Source: Pirellulaceae bacterium
GTDB lineage: Bacteria > Planctomycetota > Planctomycetia > Pirellulales > Pirellulaceae
Length of the DNA stretch: 64,000 nt
Assembly: GCA_026004775.1 (NCBI GenBank)
Contig: BPJU01000018.1
Coordinates: 62,001 to 126,000, forward strand
Direction: 5' to 3'
Part shown: piece by piece, positions 13,732 through 23,982 of the stretch
How the letters are laid out: every line of letters starts with the position of its first letter
How positions within the stretch are numbered: position 1 is the first letter of the stretch
Position numbers and translations under genes: made by a program
The notes under the pieces: model-generated
The model's input: only the letters and a program-made list of their open reading frames with translations
What the model was told of the DNA's origin: nothing
Database searches by the model: none

Positions 13732-16476
13732 TCACGATTGTGGTGGCTGGTTTGCCGCGACCTTGGCTTGAAGGATGCGGTTGGTTATCGCTTCACTCTC
13801 GGCCACCAATCGCTCGTACGCGCTCTGTGCCGTCTGGTGCTCTTTGCGGGCCGCTTCCAGTTGAGCCATCCGCTGCTGGTGGGCTTGCTGGTACTGGGCA
13901 AGTTGAGCAGCTTTGGAGTCGAGCGTCTGCTTGGCAGCCTGTACCATAGCCTGTGCCGCAGTTGCCGCCTGGACGGCTTGTTCCAATTGTTTTTCCAAGC
14001 CGGGCACCTCCTGCCGCTTTTGCTCCAACTCGCCCTGCTTGCGCTCCGCCACTTTCTTCAAACCGTCCACAGCCGCCACCAGTTCTTTATCCTTGGTGCT
14101 GTCGGCTGCGGCTTGCGTTTTCTGGATCGCTTCGGCGAGCGCTGCCAATCCTTGTTCCAATTGATCGATCTGTTGCCGCGCGCCGGACAACTGTGCTTCG
14201 ACCTCTTTGCGGGTTTGTTCCGCACTCTGGAGCTGTTGTCGGGCCTGCTCGAAAGCTTGTTGGGCCTGCTGATGTTCGTTCTGGGCAGTGGCCAGTTGAG
14301 CCGCGACTTCAGCCAGTTCCTTCTCGCGCACCGCAATCAGATCCGCCAGTTGAGCCATCTGCGCGGCTTGTTGTTGGGCCTGTTGTTCGAGTTGTGTTTG
14401 TTGCGAGCGCCACGCCCGCAATTGCTCGACAAATTGCTGTTCTGTCCGCCACCGATCGACCTGGCTTTGGGCTTCGGACACGGCCTGTTGAGCCTTTGCC
14501 AGAGCCGCTTCGGCTGCTTGTTTCTTTTCGGCGGCGGCTTGTACCAGCGGCGCGACCTTATCAAGTTCCACTTGCAACTGCTTGAGTTGTTGATCGAGCT
14601 GAGTTAGCTGGGCGGTCTGTTCGTCGATGCGCTTGTGTAGCTGTTCGATGAGGGACGCGGTTTCATTCAATGCATTTTGGGCAACTTGAAGTTGTTGCCG
14701 GCGTTCTTTCAAAAGTTTTTCTGCCGCGGGGACCAGTTGGGATAGTTCCTGGTCGTTCGGAAGCGCTTTACTGGCTTGCGAAGCCGCCGCCACGGCCTGA
14801 TCAAGGGCGGCGACCGCCGTCTGGAGGGCGTTTTTCCGGGCAGTCAAATCTTCGGCGCGTTTTTCCGCGTCGACTTTTTTTTGCCGGTCGGCCTCGAGTG
14901 CCTTTTGCACTGCGTCCAGGCGGCTGCGCACCTGTTGTTGCTCTTGGGACAAGGCACTTGCTTTATCGGAAAGCGTCTTCCATTCGGTGGCGGCTTGTTC
15001 GGCCGCTTTAGCCAGAGGTGCCGCTTCTGCCTGCCGCTGAGCCAGAAGTTGCTGGGCCTGTTCCAGGCGGGTTTGGATCGACGGAGGATTGGCGGCCAGG
15101 GTTCCCACGAGCGTCCCTTGAGCCGCATCCCAAACACGGAGTGTCCCGCGCCAATCGCCGCCGACAGCACGATTCGTCTCGTCACAGATCGTCACGCACA
15201 TGCCGATATCGTCCATCGCATCGAAGCTGCGTTGGAGAGTGCCGTCTTGATTCCAGATCTTTACGACGCGGTCACGGCCGGTGGTGACCAGCCTGCCGTC
15301 CCGAGCGAACTCGATCGCCAGCACACCCTGCCCGTGGGCATTCCAGTTCTTTATCTGGTTGCCGTTTTCCATTTCCCACAGGCGCACCGTTCCGTCCTCG
15401 GACGCCGAGGCCAGCACGTTCGAGTCGGCTCGCCAGCTCAGTCCGGTCACGGCGGCCGAATGGCCTTTCAGCGTCAAGTATTCGCGTCCAGTCAACGCTT
15501 CCCAGACGAACAGGTTTCCGGCCCGATCGCCAGTCGCCAGCAGCACGCCGTCGGGACTGAATTCGAGACTCAGCACCCAGTCCGTATGTTTACGAAGCTC
15601 ATAACGGAGTTGGCCGTCGGCGGTGTTGTAGGCCCGCACGACTTTTTGGGGGCCGCCCAAGGCAATAAGCGTTTGATCCGAGCTGATATCGGCGGCCAGG
15701 ACGGCATCCAGTTCGTCCCCCGCCTCGATCAGCCGTTCGCCGGTCCGCACATCCCAAACCACCACGCGACCGGAGGCGGCGTTGTGTCCACCGCCGGCCA
15801 GCAGCAAATCGCCGTTGCGGCTGAAGCGCACGACGTAAGGAAAACCTTCCGGGAACGGGACGATTCCCAGCAACTCCAGTGACTGTGCATGGTAGAGCAG
15901 AACTTGTTTCTGGCTTCCTACGGCGATCAGCGGAGCCCAGGGCGAAGAAGCCAGCCCGCTGATCGTTCCTGGCACCTCGGGCACCACCACCGGCTCCAAT
16001 TCCCAATGCCCCGGCATCGCCACCTGGGCGGGCCGTTCCAAAGACGGGCCGGCCAGAGCCACATTGGGTTTTGCTTTCTTGGAAGCGACAGGCTTACTGC
16101 CGGAGTTCTCCAGGGCTCCCTGTTCGATCCAGGCTTTGATCAAATCCTGCATCGCCTGCGGAATGGGATCGGAGTTGGGAGGCATGAACGGTTCCGACTG
16201 GTGCGTCACCAGTTGATAAAGATAGCTTCCGTCGGGGCTTCCCGGTTCAATCACCTCGCCGGATGAGCCACCCAGCATCACCGACGTATAGCTTGTCAGG
16301 TCCAGACCGCCGCTTTTTTTGTCGGGATTATGGCACGAAAAGCATTTTTCTCGAAAAATCGGCTGTATATGGTCCTGGTAGGTGATTTTGGCCGGCATGT
16401 CGGCTGCGGCCGGACGGGTGGACAGCAGCAGGACAGTCCCCATCGCCCAACCGCACAATAGTTGCCAGCGACTCAT
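13732..16476 (-). CDS. Exported cytochrome c / WD40 / coiled-coil fusion protein
   Basis: A 914-residue protein. Signal peptide (1-25), then a planctomycete-type cytochrome c domain with CFSCH at 45-49 and a distal methionine region near EPFMPPNSDPIP. A WD40 propeller fills about 165-470, with blocks such as VVVWDVRTGERL and GTVRLWEMENG. From about 475 to 900 it is almost wholly coiled coil, rich in Gln, Ala, Glu and Lys. GAGGAG lies 8 bases before ATG 16476. It is the last gene of a four-gene reverse operon with DUF1549/1553, PPC and DUF1501 genes. A periplasmic structural or electron-transfer role is possible; none is shown. Confidence 0.88.
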   Translation of the reverse strand: MSRWQLLCGWAMGTVLLLSTRPAAADMPAKITYQDHIQPIFREKCFSCHNPDKKSGGLDLTSYTSVMLGGSSGEVIEPGSPDGSYLYQLVTHQSEPFMPPNSDPIPQAMQDLIKAWIEQGALENSGSKPVASKKAKPNVALAGPSLERPAQVAMPGHWELEPVVVPEVPGTISGLASSPWAPLIAVGSQKQVLLYHAQSLELLGIVPFPEGFPYVVRFSRNGDLLLAGGGHNAASGRVVVWDVRTGERLIEAGDELDAVLAADISSDQTLIALGGPQKVVRAYNTADGQLRYELRKHTDWVLSLEFSPDGVLLATGDRAGNLFVWEALTGREYLTLKGHSAAVTGLSWRADSNVLASASEDGTVRLWEMENGNQIKNWNAHGQGVLAIEFARDGRLVTTGRDRVVKIWNQDGTLQRSFDAMDDIGMCVTICDETNRAVGGDWRGTLRVWDAAQGTLVGTLAANPPSIQTRLEQAQQLLAQRQAEAAPLAKAAEQAATEWKTLSDKASALSQEQQQVRSRLDAVQKALEADRQKKVDAEKRAEDLTARKNALQTAVAALDQAVAAASQASKALPNDQELSQLVPAAEKLLKERRQQLQVAQNALNETASLIEQLHKRIDEQTAQLTQLDQQLKQLQVELDKVAPLVQAAAEKKQAAEAALAKAQQAVSEAQSQVDRWRTEQQFVEQLRAWRSQQTQLEQQAQQQAAQMAQLADLIAVREKELAEVAAQLATAQNEHQQAQQAFEQARQQLQSAEQTRKEVEAQLSGARQQIDQLEQGLAALAEAIQKTQAAADSTKDKELVAAVDGLKKVAERKQGELEQKRQEVPGLEKQLEQAVQAATAAQAMVQAAKQTLDSKAAQLAQYQQAHQQRMAQLEAARKEHQTAQSAYERLVAESEAITNRILQAKVAANQPPQS

Positions 16477-16568
16477 CGTTTCTTCTCCTCGAAATATCTT
16501 CTATGCCGCGCGGCGAACGGCGGCCTGTTGCCAGCATGCCTGGATAGCCGCCCAGCCAGGGCCGGCTC

Positions 16569-18995
16569 TTAATGGTTGAAGATAAACTCGCGCGAATTGA
16601 GCAATGCCCAGAAAACATCCTCCAGTGCCTGGGTGGCATCCGGCTGCGCGGTCACCAGGGAAAGCAACTCCTGCCGTTCTTTGTCCGTCGGCCGCCGCGT
16701 CAAGCAGCGTATATAAAGTTGTTCAATCACCTGCTCTGGTGTAAGGCCCTGTTCGAGCAACTTGCGGACCACACCTCCTTCCCGAATTTTTTGGTGAATG
16801 GTGTCCCCGTTTATCAAGTGCAGTGCCTGGGAGAGATTCGGGTCGGTCACTACTTCACATGAGCAAACAGTTTCGCGCGTGGCACGCCCGAATGTCGTAA
16901 GGAAATAGGTAGAAGTCGACCCGTTGGCGATTTGCACTGCCCTGGCTCCCAGCGGGAGTCCCGGAAACTTATTCTTCGTCTCAGTAACTTGGGTAATGGC
17001 GTCCAGCAGAATTTCCGCCCGCAGGCGGCGCGGTTGGGCATGCGAAAAATTCCGCTCATCCTGTTCGTTAGTTGGATTGGTCACGGTACTGAGTTGATAG
17101 GTGCGTGAGTTGCAAATATCACGCACCAACTGTTTGAAATCGTAATGCGATTCGGTGAACCTCCTGGCCAGTTCATCGAGCAGTTCGGGGTTGCTGGGCG
17201 GATTACTCACCCGCACATCATCCACTTCGTGGATAATCCCCCGTCCAAAGAAGTGAGCCCACACGATGTTCACCAGGTTGCGGGCAAAATAGGGATTTTC
17301 CGGCGAGGCGAGCCACTTGGCCAACACCTCGCGGCGATCGCGCCCGTTGACATCCGGTACCGGGCCGCCTAAAAACTTCGGCTGCATCACGCGATTGCCG
17401 ACCGGATGGCGTACTTCGCCTGATCCACTGTTGAAAATGATCACCTCGCGAGGATCCTCCCCGCGCTTGCGCCCGATCTGGGCGAAGAACGCGGCAAAAC
17501 TGTAGTAATCATCCATGGTCCACCGGTCGAACGGGTGGTTGTGGCATTGGGCACACTGAATGCGCATGCCCATGAAGACCTGAGCCACATTCTCGGCGAC
17601 CTTCAAGGTATCCGTCTCGGATTGATAGTAATTCGTAGCAGGATTGGTGAACGTACCGCCATTGGCACTCAATAATTCTTGTACCATTTTATCCATCGGC
17701 ACATTGTGGGCGATGCGATCTTGCAGCCAGTTATAGTAACGCAGCATCGACTTGTAGCTGATCTGATTGGTGGTGCGGATTTGCAACAACTCCGCCCACT
17801 TCATTACCCAAAGTTCCACAAACTCTTTCCGCTCCAATAGTTCGTCGATCCAACGCGCCCGTTTGTCGGGCGAAGGATCCGACATGAAACGCTGGTATTC
17901 TTCCGGAGTCGGCAGCAAGCCGGTGACATCCAGCGTGACTCGCCGCAAGAATTCTTCGTCACTACACAGTTCGGAGGGCTGGATGCGAAGTTTTTTCAGT
18001 TTTTGGTGGACCAGTTGGTCGATGTAATTGACTTCGGGCACCTCCTGCCAGGTGAATTCCAGTCCCTTGGGCAGGGCTATATAGTGGGCACCTATGGTGT
18101 GGGTTTCGAAGCGAGCCATGATGAAGGCTTCACCGCGGTTTTCGGCCGTGACTACGCCTTCCTGCGACACGGTTGCGGCGTTGTCGTTGTTGGACATGAA
18201 ATAGGCCAGGCCCGTCACGTCGCGGTCCGTGCCGTCGGCATAGCGAGCGCGGACGGTGAGGCGTTGGGTAGCACCTTGACCGTCCAGAACCGCTCGGTCC
18301 GGGAAGATCTGAACCTCGACCACCGCCGGCGTCGGGCCCGGATCATTCGGAGCGCCGGCCTCCAGCCAGCGCATCAACGTGGCGTACAAGGGGCTGTCTT
18401 CCGAAAACCGCGTACCACCGGTATGCGGTACTTTTCCAAGAGCTTTTTCGATCAGCAGGCTCTCCTGAGGAACCGCCAGATTGATGCGCCGCCCTCCCAT
18501 CTCACGTGTCAACCGGTAATAGTCGCCCTCCGGGTCGAATCCGAACAACGACAACCGGAATCCGTCCTTGCCGCGAGCCGCTCCGTGACAGCTCCCCATG
18601 TTGCAACCGGCCTTCATGAAGACCGGCATCACGTCCAATCGAAAACTGATGGGCCGATCCTGCGTGGCATGTTTGACCTGGACCGGGATGCGCACCGATT
18701 TGTCCGCGTACTGGACAACCAATTCCGTTTGGCCATCCGCGACGGGATATAGGACATTGCCCTCCAGGCGCACCAGCTTCGGATCGCCAATCTGGAATTG
18801 GGCCTGGTCGGTCACATCATAAGTCAGGCCGTTGGCATATTGGGCCTGCACGACGAGGGATTGAAAATCGCGAGCAGTCGACAGTTCCACGTCGGGCGGG
18901 TAGACACGCAGCTCCGCGGGGGCCTGGCTTTGGGCGCCAGCGACTGCCACCCATAGCCACGAACAGGTGATTGCCGCAATCGTGTATCGTATCAT
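16569..18995 (-). CDS. DUF1549/DUF1553 protein with bacterial Ig-like domains
   Basis: An 808-residue exported protein. After a signal peptide (MIRYTIAAITCSWLW...) there is an Ig-like region (about 25-110), then a haem-like block GCNMGSCHG, a second Ig-like region about 225-310, DUF1549 (about 325-520, containing CAQCHNHPFDRW) and DUF1553 (about 560-800, ending LLNSREFIFNH). ATG 18995 is preferred over an upstream start at 19061 because AAGGA lies 8 bases before it and the signal peptide follows at once. The gene sits between the PPC and cytochrome/WD40 genes of the same operon. Enzymatic role unknown. Confidence 0.9.
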   Translation of the reverse strand: MIRYTIAAITCSWLWVAVAGAQSQAPAELRVYPPDVELSTARDFQSLVVQAQYANGLTYDVTDQAQFQIGDPKLVRLEGNVLYPVADGQTELVVQYADKSVRIPVQVKHATQDRPISFRLDVMPVFMKAGCNMGSCHGAARGKDGFRLSLFGFDPEGDYYRLTREMGGRRINLAVPQESLLIEKALGKVPHTGGTRFSEDSPLYATLMRWLEAGAPNDPGPTPAVVEVQIFPDRAVLDGQGATQRLTVRARYADGTDRDVTGLAYFMSNNDNAATVSQEGVVTAENRGEAFIMARFETHTIGAHYIALPKGLEFTWQEVPEVNYIDQLVHQKLKKLRIQPSELCSDEEFLRRVTLDVTGLLPTPEEYQRFMSDPSPDKRARWIDELLERKEFVELWVMKWAELLQIRTTNQISYKSMLRYYNWLQDRIAHNVPMDKMVQELLSANGGTFTNPATNYYQSETDTLKVAENVAQVFMGMRIQCAQCHNHPFDRWTMDDYYSFAAFFAQIGRKRGEDPREVIIFNSGSGEVRHPVGNRVMQPKFLGGPVPDVNGRDRREVLAKWLASPENPYFARNLVNIVWAHFFGRGIIHEVDDVRVSNPPSNPELLDELARRFTESHYDFKQLVRDICNSRTYQLSTVTNPTNEQDERNFSHAQPRRLRAEILLDAITQVTETKNKFPGLPLGARAVQIANGSTSTYFLTTFGRATRETVCSCEVVTDPNLSQALHLINGDTIHQKIREGGVVRKLLEQGLTPEQVIEQLYIRCLTRRPTDKERQELLSLVTAQPDATQALEDVFWALLNSREFIFNH

Positions 18996-19076
18996 CGTCT
19001 GGTCCTTCCCGATCCTGTTCCTGTAACGGCAACGTCTCTTATCAGGCAGTGGCCCGTGCATTTACGCGTGGTGCGT

Positions 19077-21539
19077 TCAAGGCGAACCATTGCCGGCCGC
19101 TCGTTGTTCGGCCGCTGCCCGCCGCAGTTTCTCCAGACGCGAAAGCGGTTTTTCTGCCGGAGGCGAGGCAGGCTGGGCCGGCTGTTGCGCCATGGGAGCC
19201 GGCTGTTTTGGCTCGGCCTTCGGAAGCGGCTTGTCGATCTGGAGTTCGGTAACCCCGGCCCGCAACACGATCGGCTCACCCTGGTGATCGATCGTCACTT
19301 GGCCAAAAATATTGGTGTGCTTGCCGACAGGGCTGTCGGGCTGTGTCTGGATAGTGAAAACCAACTCCGTGGCGTCCTTTTCAAACTCCACGGGCGGCGC
19401 TTCCACTTTGGGGGGAAGGCCCATCAATTGCACTTTTGCTTTACCTTCGAATGGTGTGTTGACAGTGAGTTTGCCGAGAATCCGCACGGATTGGCCTTGT
19501 TCGCATGCTGCTCGCGCCAGCTCCAGCGTCACCGGTTGGGGAGCGATTTCCAGGCGGGCAAGCTGCGAGGCGACCCACGCCTGGCCTCCCACGTCCGCCG
19601 CTCCCAGCACGAAAACACCCCAATTGCCGATTGCCGCATTGCCCGCCGCATTCAACGGGTAGCGCACTTCGTTTTGACCCTCGGGGATCTCTACCGAACT
19701 GGCCGCTCCGACACCGGGCGGCCGGAACGGGAACTCTACCCGGATCGGTTTGGTAAACCCTTCCTGGCGGTGAGCCACCACGCGCAATTCCATCACACCG
19801 TCTCGCACCAGCGGTGCTTTGGGCTGCTGGATTTCCAGGCGAAACGGCAACTCTTCCACCACGGCGATCGCTAACCGGTCCACACCGGTCGACCAGTAGA
19901 GTGACTGGCCTGGGGGACCGATGATCATATCGGCTTGGTTAGTAAAGTGGCCCACCACGTCCAGGTTCGAATCGGTGGGCCGCGCGGTGAAGTCGACGAG
20001 CTTACCGCCGACCGGGGCGTCGGCCGCTGCTTCAAAGACGACGGGTAAGGCGGTCATCGAAGCGGGCATCACGTCACATACCATGGTGATGCCCGGTGGC
20101 AGATCGGAGCCATCGAACTTCACGTCTCCGCCGAAATTGACGCGGCTGGCATTGAAGACCGCGCCGAACCGGTTGCCGCGCGGCACAAAAATCGTCTGGC
20201 GGTACTGCGAGTACCGAGCTACCCGCGGCAGCGAAAGGCTGAGCGCCGGACGCGGCGGAACGAACTCGATCCGATATACAAACTCCGCGCCACCGCGTCC
20301 CAGGTGGTCCGTCACGCGCACCACGTAGCGGCCGTCTTCGGGAACCGAAAACCGGATGTAACTGTCGGGTCCGCGTGAATCGTCATTTCCGGCGATTCCT
20401 CGGCCGTCAGCGTAGTAGATTCCCATGACCGGGTCGAGCGGCGAGCGGAGCCGCCGCGCGTAGCATTCCACCTCCCAGACCTGACCCTTCTTCGCTTCGA
20501 AAACGAAACAATCCACGTCACCGGGCGACTGGATGATGCCGTTGAAAGCCAGAGGCAGTTCGGCCGCCGTAGCCTGGGCAAACGCGTCGTTCGGTTCCTG
20601 TTCCAGCACGTTGCCGTAATCAAGCGTGCGGAAGGGGTAAGCGGTCGGCGCCACGAGCGCCTGGTCGTCGGCCCACAAGGACCACGACTCCGGTGCGTCG
20701 GCCGGCACGTTGATCGTGCGGACCAGGTCGCATGACGGATCGCCGATGAAGGTGACTTGTAGAGTTTCTCCGCGTTTTCCCCCCGCCGGATAAACGGCAC
20801 GCGGAAGTGGAAACCCACCCACATGCAACCGGTACCGGCAGTTGCCATTACCGCCGTAGGACGCCTCGCGCAGCTCGATCACGTACGCGCCGTCTTCGGG
20901 TGCAACGATCGATACGGCGGCATCCTGGTACACCAGCGGCGTGTCGTCACTGGCCGCCAGCTCGAACCGCCTCTCGTCCAGAATCGCCACGTACGGATCG
21001 AACAACGTGGTTCCCAACCGCATGGCTTCGACATCGACTGAAATGCGCTGGCCTTTCTTGGCCTGCACCACGAAATAATCGACATCCTCGTTGTCCACCA
21101 CGCCTTCGACCGTCACATTCAGGTCGATTGGCTGCGGCGAGCCGAATTCGCTGTTGGGCTCTTTTTCGGGAACCGACGGGAACGGTCCCACATAGAACGT
21201 ACGGTAATCCGAAATCCCTGATCGGGTGCGCACTTGAGCCACATGTTCTCCCAGCCGGCAGTCTGGCGCTACTTCAACGCGCACCTTTACCGCGTTGGCC
21301 GAAGGTTCCAGAGCCAGTACCTTGAAGCCGGGACTGTAAAAGAAGATCTCTTCGGCGTCGGCCAGCCGCGCCCCGTGGAAGGTCAACTCTGCCGTGCTGC
21401 CTCGCTGCACGCCACGAGGCAGGATGATGCTGAGCGAGGGCGAGGCGCCCCGAACAGGGGCCGCCCAGGCCAAGCTGGCGATCAATCCCCAAACCGCGAA
21501 CGAAGCCAGCGATCGTCGGTTGCCGGCAATACAGAACAT
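19077..21539 (-). CDS. Secreted protein with PPC (pre-peptidase C-terminal) domains
   Basis: An 820-residue exported protein. A signal peptide ends near AWAAPVRGA. Two PPC-type beta domains can be read: one beginning EKEPNSEFGSPQPI and containing DNEDVDYFVVQAKKGQ, the other beginning EQEPNDAFAQAT and containing PGDVDCFVFEAKKGQ. The remaining sequence looks like beta-sandwich repeats. The last 45 residues are Pro/Gln/Lys rich and disordered. GGAG stands 7 bases before ATG 21539; an upstream start at 21593 is less likely. PPC domains often accompany secreted enzymes; no catalytic domain is seen here, so it may bind partners encoded in the same operon. Confidence 0.85.
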   Translation of the reverse strand: MFCIAGNRRSLASFAVWGLIASLAWAAPVRGASPSLSIILPRGVQRGSTAELTFHGARLADAEEIFFYSPGFKVLALEPSANAVKVRVEVAPDCRLGEHVAQVRTRSGISDYRTFYVGPFPSVPEKEPNSEFGSPQPIDLNVTVEGVVDNEDVDYFVVQAKKGQRISVDVEAMRLGTTLFDPYVAILDERRFELAASDDTPLVYQDAAVSIVAPEDGAYVIELREASYGGNGNCRYRLHVGGFPLPRAVYPAGGKRGETLQVTFIGDPSCDLVRTINVPADAPESWSLWADDQALVAPTAYPFRTLDYGNVLEQEPNDAFAQATAAELPLAFNGIIQSPGDVDCFVFEAKKGQVWEVECYARRLRSPLDPVMGIYYADGRGIAGNDDSRGPDSYIRFSVPEDGRYVVRVTDHLGRGGAEFVYRIEFVPPRPALSLSLPRVARYSQYRQTIFVPRGNRFGAVFNASRVNFGGDVKFDGSDLPPGITMVCDVMPASMTALPVVFEAAADAPVGGKLVDFTARPTDSNLDVVGHFTNQADMIIGPPGQSLYWSTGVDRLAIAVVEELPFRLEIQQPKAPLVRDGVMELRVVAHRQEGFTKPIRVEFPFRPPGVGAASSVEIPEGQNEVRYPLNAAGNAAIGNWGVFVLGAADVGGQAWVASQLARLEIAPQPVTLELARAACEQGQSVRILGKLTVNTPFEGKAKVQLMGLPPKVEAPPVEFEKDATELVFTIQTQPDSPVGKHTNIFGQVTIDHQGEPIVLRAGVTELQIDKPLPKAEPKQPAPMAQQPAQPASPPAEKPLSRLEKLRRAAAEQRAAGNGSP

Positions 21540-21651
21540 TGTGACACTCCTTGTGCTCGGCACGCAGTGGGCGCGGCGAGCGCAAAACCGCACCTCGCTT
21601 GGCGGTCAAGACACACCCGTTGCCTCTTCTCTGAGACCGGCCCGCCGGCGG

Positions 21652-22947
21652 CTACGCCAACAATTCCTGGCGAACCTTACCGCCATCAACAATCTCAATC
21701 GGCCGATTACCCGGAGCCATCAGTTCTTTGTCGGCGTTGATGCCCAGGCAATGGTAGATGGTGGTCGCCCAGTCTTCGACCGTCAAAGGATCTTCTTCCG
21801 GTTCGCTGGCCGTGGCATCCGACTTGCCGTAGACGATCCCCCGCTTGATGCCGCCGCCGGCCAGCACGACGCTGAAGACCTTGGGCCAATGATCGCGGCC
21901 GGCATTGCCGTTGATCTTGGGCGTGCGGCCGAACTCCGAAGCAATGCAGACCAATGTCGAGTCCAACAGCCCGCGGCGGTCCAAGTCGCGGATCAATGTG
22001 GCAAAGGCCTGATCCAGCGCCGGAACTTGCGAGCGCATACCGTTTTGGATGTTGTCATGCATGTCCCAGCCGCCGTAGGTGAGGGTAACGAAGCGCGCCC
22101 CGGCCTCCACCAGTCGGCGGGCCAGCAACATGCGTGCCCCCGCGGCATTGCGGCCATATTCGTCGCGCACCGCCCGATCTTCTTTGTTGATGTCGAATGC
22201 TTCACGAGCCGCCTGAGAACTGATCAGGTTGTAGGCCCTCTCATAAAACGTATCCACAGCGTGGATCGCGTCCGCCTTCTCGCGACTGCGGAAATAGTCG
22301 TTTACGGCATCCAGCATCTTGCGGCGAGCGGCGAAACGCGCTTCATCGATGCCGCTGGGCAGATTCAGATCCCGCACCGTGAAATTGTCGCTGGCCGGAT
22401 CAGCCCCCAAACTGAACCCGGCATACGCCGAACTCAAATAGCCGGTTCCGGCATACACGTTCGGCTGGTTCGGGATGCAGATATACGGAGGCAGGTTGTT
22501 GCGCGGCCCAAACTCGTGCGCCACCACACTCCCCATGCTCGGATACTGTATCGCCGGACTGGGGCGATACCCGGTGAACATGTTGTGCGTGCCGCGCTCG
22601 TGAGCCGCCTCGCCGTGCGTCATCGACCGGCAAATGGCGATCTTGTCGACCACCTGTGCCGTTTTCTGCCAAAGTTCGCTCAGGACTATCCCTTCGACGC
22701 TGGTGGGGACCACGCCCAACGGCCCCCGGTACTCGACCGGCGCATACGGCTTCGGATCAAACGATTCCTGGTGAGCCATCCCGCCCGGCAGGAAGATAAA
22801 AATCACCGATTTGGCGGTCCCTTCTTTGCTTTCGTAGTACTTCTGGTCTGCCCGTGCCTGGAGCCGAAAATAATCGGCCAGCGTCAAACCAATCCCCCCA
22901 ACGACACCCACATGCAAGAAATCACGCCGACTGGGCATCCACGGCAT
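21652..22947 (-). CDS. DUF1501 family protein, Tat-exported
   Basis: A 431-residue DUF1501 protein, first gene of the four-gene reverse operon. The Tat motif SRRDFLH is at residues 6-12. Family blocks include IFLPGGMAHQESFDPKPYAP, ERGTHNMFTGYRPSP, TYGGWDMHDN and SEFGRTPKINGNAGRDHWPK. A strong AAGGAGG lies 6 bases before ATG 22947. It has the same domain logic as the protein encoded at 3578-4846 but is clearly a different paralogue. Function is unknown; the fold is alkaline-phosphatase-like by family. Confidence 0.9.
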   Translation of the reverse strand: MPWMPSRRDFLHVGVVGGIGLTLADYFRLQARADQKYYESKEGTAKSVIFIFLPGGMAHQESFDPKPYAPVEYRGPLGVVPTSVEGIVLSELWQKTAQVVDKIAICRSMTHGEAAHERGTHNMFTGYRPSPAIQYPSMGSVVAHEFGPRNNLPPYICIPNQPNVYAGTGYLSSAYAGFSLGADPASDNFTVRDLNLPSGIDEARFAARRKMLDAVNDYFRSREKADAIHAVDTFYERAYNLISSQAAREAFDINKEDRAVRDEYGRNAAGARMLLARRLVEAGARFVTLTYGGWDMHDNIQNGMRSQVPALDQAFATLIRDLDRRGLLDSTLVCIASEFGRTPKINGNAGRDHWPKVFSVVLAGGGIKRGIVYGKSDATASEPEEDPLTVEDWATTIYHCLGINADKELMAPGNRPIEIVDGGKVRQELLA

Positions 22948-23416
22948 AGCCGACCTCCTTCTAGCTCAAACCCTTCGGTTACAACGTCTGGCGAAAATTC
23001 CGATCCCACCCCAAGCCGTCCATCGCTCATCCACGCAAAGCGCGATGCATCGCTACCTAAAGCGCACTAAACCGCCAAACGGACTCAACTTCCGTGCCGC
23101 AACACAGTTTCTTGGCTTCAACAACGACTCACTTGGTGGCAGGACGCCCTCGGTGGGCTTGTTCGGTAGGACCCAGCACCATTACGGTACCAGGCACACA
23201 GGGCCAAAATCCATCCATAATCTTCGATGAGTATACTCGGATGGTGTTGCGCGTCAAGAGAGCGTCGTAAACCGGTTGCCCTGAAGAGACCTCGCATGAG
23301 CATCACGGGTAGGCTAAGTTCAGATGCATCGGCGCCTCAAGTCGTTCGCTCGCCGGGGCATTTACCATGAGGCTCAGCCAGCTACCGCGAGAGCCACTTG
23401 TATCTGGAGACACAGC
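22948..23416. other. Divergent intergenic region
   Basis: About 470 bases separate the reverse DUF1501 operon from the forward DUF2200 gene. I see no gene. A perfect 10-bp palindrome GAGTATACTC (23229-23238) contains a TATACT that could serve as a -10 element, but no convincing -35 partner is visible. Confidence 0.4.
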
Positions 23417-23884
23417 ATGTCGAACCACCGCATATTTTCCACCCCTTTTGCCGGCGTCTATCCGCATTATGTGCAGAAAGCCGAGCGGAAGAACCGAACT
23501 CAGGCCGAAGTCGATCAAATCATCTGCTGGCTTACCGGGTATACTCCCGAGCAGTTGCACCGGCAGATCGAGCAGCGGAAAGATTTCCGCACGTTCTTCG
23601 CCGAAGCGCCGGCGATGAATCCGAATCGATTGCTGATCAAGGGAGTGGTCTGCGGCGTGCGGGTCGAGCAAGTCGAGGATCCGTTGATGCGCGAGATTCG
23701 CTATCTGGACAAGCTCATCGACGAACTGGCCAAGGGAAAACCGATGGAGAAGATCCTCAGGACTCCTGATTCCGAGACGCAACCTCCAGGCGGCGCTCAA
23801 CAGACCGGCTCGCGTGAAACCCGCAAGACTCGTCACCAACCGTCCAAGGCGACGACGCGAACAAAGAATCGGCCGGGAGCTTAA
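23417..23884 (+). CDS. DUF2200 family protein with basic tail
   Basis: A 155-residue protein. The first ~110 residues match DUF2200, starting [19 protein letters not shown] and continuing with [22 protein letters not shown] and [20 protein letters not shown]. The last ~45 residues are Arg/Thr/Gln rich, probably disordered, and not part of the usual family. GGAGA is 6 bases before ATG 23417; an upstream start at 23324 would add 31 non-homologous residues. DUF2200 proteins are small cytosolic proteins of unknown function. The stop lies within a small inverted repeat (TTAAAC...GTTTAA). Confidence 0.85.
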   Translation: MSNHRIFSTPFAGVYPHYVQKAERKNRTQAEVDQIICWLTGYTPEQLHRQIEQRKDFRTFFAEAPAMNPNRLLIKGVVCGVRVEQVEDPLMREIRYLDKLIDELAKGKPMEKILRTPDSETQPPGGAQQTGSRETRKTRHQPSKATTRTKNRPGA

Positions 23885-23982
23885 ACAATTGTCGTTTAAC
23901 GTGGCAGGCGGTCGCGGTGCGGCTTCGGATCGCGATGCTCCGCGGCGATCCGCCGTCCAGCACTTGTAACGCAGGCTGACGA

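Noticed and set aside
21394-23070. 558-codon antisense frame over the DUF1501 and PPC genes
   Set aside because: Spans two real genes on the other strand and reads as non-protein-like sequence.
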